Positions 63,401-64,000 of a DNA stretch of 64,000 nt are shown in pieces. How positions within the stretch are numbered: position 1 is the stretch's first letter; each line of letters begins with the position of its first letter. The translations under genes and the position numbers were made by a program. Below the pieces are notes generated by a model, which did no database searches, had not been told where the DNA came from, and saw only the letters and a list, made by a program, of their open reading frames with translations. The stretch lies in the NCBI RefSeq assembly GCF_032854445.1, contig NC_088300.1:57078984-57142983 (forward strand), in the 5' to 3' direction. Source of the DNA: Liolophura sinensis. Lineage: Eukaryota; Mollusca; Polyplacophora; Chitonida; Chitonidae.

Positions 63401-63735
63401 TTTTTTCAAAATGGATGTAGAAATCAATCAACTCTTATGACTAAGTGACGATGAACATTGTGACATTGACACTAGCAAACCTAAACACATCAAGATAATC
63501 CTACATTAGTGATTGGTGCTAACTGATTGTATTCAGGTGTGCGTTGTACATCTTACATTACATGGAACATGATCATTACAGATGAAGCACCGGCCCTGAC
63601 AGATTGTACTCCCCTCACAGCCACAGAGGAGGCTGATGTGCGTGAATTTCTTCTCAAACAACAGAAAAATGCCGGGCTTGTCTCCATAATGAAGCATTAT
63701 TTACATTTCCTGTCAAAAAGGGACAACAGGAAGTG
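54323..63735 (+). CDS. CABIN1: CABIN1 orthologue, N-terminal part, 14 coding exons
   Basis: Spliced gene whose conceptual product follows animal calcineurin-binding protein cabin-1 from its second residue. Exons: 54323-54409, 54826-54939, 55777-55914, 57355-57456, 58078-58156, 58914-59043, 59395-59443, 59553-59650, 60273-60339, 60683-61091, 61389-61504, 62096-62178, 63004-63098, 63582-63735. Reading frame is kept across every junction, giving about 573 codons; the vertebrate protein is about 2,200 residues, so three quarters lie beyond the right edge. Order of parts: short N-terminal tail, three TPR-like helix pairs, a conserved helical block, an acidic low-complexity stretch, a basic cluster (KKGTKRKR, then KRRSARVRNT), a [13 protein letters not shown] block and a DVREFLL block. 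In vertebrates CABIN1 inhibits calcineurin, represses MEF2, and works with HIRA, UBN1 and ASF1a in histone H3.3 deposition in the nucleus. Roles here are by family. The initiator ATG is not in the first exon found and must be spliced in from upstream. Confidence 0.93.
54826..54939 (+). CDS. CABIN1: CABIN1 exon b (TPR 1)
   Basis: Acceptor attctttacag, 38 codons beginning [20 protein letters not shown], donor gtattt, phase 0 on both sides. The A-x3-Y-x-K-A-L ... A-x3-F pattern is a TPR helix pair and is close to the vertebrate [15 protein letters not shown]. Confidence 0.93.
55777..55914 (+). CDS. CABIN1: CABIN1 exon c (TPR linker and TPR 2)
   Basis: Acceptor gtgtaacag, 46 codons, donor gtatga, phase 0-0. 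An acidic loop (VNEEEEDT) leads into [19 protein letters not shown], which matches the vertebrate HPGL-x-LKYSTYKNLA block, then a helix ending AIESLLE. Confidence 0.92.
56020..56395 (+). repeat. Dispersed repeat family R6, copy 2 (split by SINE)
   Basis: Left part tactgcatttcacctcaaat ... tagattcatccactt; right part gtatcattttaagtcctcga ... gtgcttctgaagagc. The SINE at 56150-56319 sits between, so the order of insertion is R6 first, SINE second. Confidence 0.65.
56150..56319 (+). mobile_element. 5'-truncated SINE inserted in a dispersed repeat
   Basis: Carries the 3' two thirds of the family (tatgggaaggtctg ... gtaaaacaccaatcagataa plus (aata)n). Flanks tcttgtgagaaac (56137-56149) and tcttatgagaaaaac (56320-56334) look like a slightly diverged target-site duplication. 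The insertion splits a copy of repeat family R6. Confidence 0.85.
57355..57456 (+). CDS. CABIN1: CABIN1 exon d (TPR 3)
   Basis: Acceptor catactttag, 34 codons, donor gtaagt, phase 0-0. The product [20 protein letters not shown] followed by LARFSFEQ matches the vertebrate TPR with the W-Y-K-I-G core. Confidence 0.93.
58078..58156 (+). CDS. CABIN1: CABIN1 exon e
   Basis: Acceptor atgtttcag; encodes [20 protein letters not shown] and then VLNDYW; donor gtgagt; ends in phase 1. It matches the near-invariant NPDHWPCLDNLITVLY block of vertebrate CABIN1. Confidence 0.93.
58180..58600. repeat. Candidate interspersed element in the CABIN1 intron after exon e
   Basis: A GC-richer block (about 48%) in an AT-rich intron, open for 137 codons on the - strand (58162-58575) with no known domain, no conserved splice sites and no match to CABIN1. 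Composition and sharp borders suggest an inserted repeat, but no second copy or terminal repeats are in the window. Confidence 0.35.
58914..59043 (+). CDS. CABIN1: CABIN1 exon f
   Basis: Acceptor cctacattgtag, phase 1 in, phase 2 out, donor gttggt (non-consensus). Product [20 protein letters not shown] and then [16 protein letters not shown] ends in a helix. It aligns with the vertebrate CLYFICKALEKDCRYSKGL block. Confidence 0.9.
59395..59443 (+). CDS. CABIN1: CABIN1 exon g (49 nt)
   Basis: Acceptor catttatttcag, donor gtgagc. Completes the split Cys codon (TG|T) and encodes [16 protein letters not shown], ending in phase 0. The phase chain with both neighbours supports it. Confidence 0.85.
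59553..59650 (+). CDS. CABIN1: CABIN1 exon h
   Basis: Acceptor tgtcattacag, donor gtaagt, phase 0 to 2. Encodes [19 protein letters not shown], then [14 protein letters not shown]. The vertebrate counterpart has VDEALGLRKKRQAL. The end of this exon and its donor are repeated twice in the following intron (see findings). Confidence 0.88.
59651..59815 (+). repeat. CABIN1: Duplicated tail of CABIN1 exon h inside its own intron
   Basis: The exon end gtcaaacttcccacactggc-taactacac plus donor-side gtaagttctttcactaacta recurs at about 59706-59745 (ctgtcaaaccaacccactct) and 59760-59813 (gtgtcaaactacagaccctg, then taactacagcaagttctttc). In the last copy gtaagt has become gcaagt. Confidence 0.7.
59818..59985 (-). 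repeat. Dispersed repeat family R2, copy 4 (reversed)
   Basis: The reverse complement reads gtgaagtcctgtaatttgct, aatgtagtgttgtctccaga and ctctttcatatgtgaaacgg, the same blocks as the other copies. Confidence 0.7.
60273..60339 (+). CDS. CABIN1: CABIN1 exon i
   Basis: Acceptor atgttgaacag, donor gtatga, phase 2 to 0. Encodes [15 protein letters not shown] and TQSDPPK, matching the vertebrate TWKCLGESLLAMYNHL segment. Confidence 0.9.
60415..60630 (+). repeat. Dispersed repeat family R2, copy 3
   Basis: Contains gatgtttatttaagcatatt, caaagccctgaaaatggcca and aggttgaggaattagagtga; in the CABIN1 intron before exon j. Confidence 0.75.
60683..61091 (+). CDS. CABIN1: CABIN1 exon j (acidic/Pro-rich linker, 409 nt)
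   Basis: Acceptor tttttctttcag, donor gtagtt, phase 0 to 1. It starts [17 protein letters not shown], matching the vertebrate LGKRIDLSDYQDPS, then about 120 residues rich in Glu, Asp, Pro, Ala and Thr. Low conservation is expected because the family also has a variable linker here. Confidence 0.88.
61389..61504 (+). CDS. CABIN1: CABIN1 exon k (basic cluster / NLS)
   Basis: Acceptor tttcacttcag, donor gtaaaa, phase 1 to 0. A glycine-rich lead gives [20 protein letters not shown], a bipartite nuclear-localisation-like cluster matching the vertebrate KKGVKRKK...AKRRSARVRNT segment. A member of dispersed repeat family R4 begins almost at the donor. Confidence 0.92.
61515..61790 (+). repeat. Dispersed repeat family R4, copy 2
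   Basis: Shares taaaaagagttattccaaca, tctgatagcatggtccataa and gaaagtatatttatgca with 39180-39450. Begins within about 10-15 nt of the CABIN1 exon k donor. Confidence 0.8.
62096..62178 (+). CDS. CABIN1: CABIN1 exon l
   Basis: Acceptor ttttcccctag, donor gtaagt, phase 0 to 2. Encodes [13 protein letters not shown] then [13 protein letters not shown]. The latter matches the vertebrate FQELLMKFLPSRL, a family signature. Confidence 0.92.
63004..63098 (+). CDS. CABIN1: CABIN1 exon m (acidic)
   Basis: Acceptor ggttggtttacag, donor gtagtt, phase 2 to 1. Encodes [18 protein letters not shown] followed by a Gln/Asp/Thr-rich tail. A second possible acceptor 3 nt downstream gives another frame; the acidic frame fits the vertebrate PEEEDD stretch better. 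Confidence 0.75.
63186..63342 (+). mobile_element. 5'-truncated SINE in a CABIN1 intron
   Basis: Diverged 3' part of the same family (gtgggaaggtgtaccagcga ... cgtataagtgaaatatgctt ... aataaata). A 7-nt tagacag at 63179-63185 and 63343-63349 may be its target duplication. Confidence 0.8.
63582..63735 (+). CDS. CABIN1: CABIN1 exon n (last in window)
   Basis: Acceptor gatcattacag, donor gtaaga, phase 1 to 2. Encodes [20 protein letters not shown], then [20 protein letters not shown] and a basic end. It matches the vertebrate [25 protein letters not shown] helix pair. The gene continues past the right edge. Confidence 0.9.
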
Positions 63736-63821
63736 GTAAGATCTTCACATGGTTCTGGTTTCCAAAGTTGTGGTTTTGTAGCTGTCATTTGTCAAATCTT
63801 TGTTTACATGTAAGATGCAAA

Positions 63822-63975
63822 GGTCTCTGTGACCTAGTAGTTCAATAGCATGTCAAAACAGCACAATGACCCAGGAGCCTCTCACGAATGCAGTGGCTGT
63901 GAGTTTCAGTCCAGCTCATGCTGGCTTACTCTGTCTCTGTATGTGGGAGGGTTTGCCAGCAAACTCTGGTCAGTT
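63822..63975 (+). mobile_element. Diverged SINE head near the right edge
   Basis: tRNA-like 5' part: gacctagtagttcaatagca, then caatgacccaggagcctctc, gtgagtttcagtccagctca and the start of the body. It degenerates toward 63975 and lacks the usual tail. Confidence 0.7.
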
Positions 63976-64000
63976 ACTAAAGCGATTACCATTAAAAACT

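Noticed and set aside
1-64000. CRISPR arrays, bacterial operons, phage or integrated virus
   Set aside because: None seen; the tandem arrays have no spacers and the genes are spliced animal genes.

Overview
This window looks like nuclear DNA from an invertebrate animal, most probably a mollusc. The evidence is its AT-rich sequence, very long introns, spliced genes, tRNA-derived SINEs of a type common in molluscan genomes, and countless copies of the palindrome tacatgta. No bacterial, phage or CRISPR features were seen.

Two multi-exon genes fill the window and run away from each other. On the right, + strand, 14 coding exons between 54,323 and 63,735 encode about 573 residues. They match the N-terminal quarter of calcineurin-binding protein CABIN1 exon by exon (TPR repeats, an acidic stretch, a basic nuclear-localisation cluster, then a conserved helical block). 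The gene runs off the right edge.

On the left, - strand, one very long gene starts near 50.8 kb with a probable non-coding first exon. Its coding exons lie at 31,480-31,647, 25,416-26,237, 17,978-19,477, 13,272-13,433 and 10,606-10,669. They encode a disordered, acidic, repeat-rich protein with clathrin-box and DPF motifs at its N terminus. Three short ATG-bearing exons (10,606-10,720, 4,922-4,958 and 187-298) and a 27-nt microexon (2,588-2,614) share splice phase 1 at the donor. That fits several alternative promoters feeding one shared 3' part beyond the left edge. This layout resembles the reticulon family, but the reticulon-homology domain is not in the window, so that name is inference.

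The rest is intron. It holds three minisatellites (86-bp, 70-bp and 24-bp units), at least six SINE copies (one nested, three with clear target-site duplications), five further families of dispersed repeats, a decayed C2H2 zinc-finger relic between the two genes, an intronic cluster of CRE-like sites, and a small duplication of a CABIN1 exon tail together with its splice donor.
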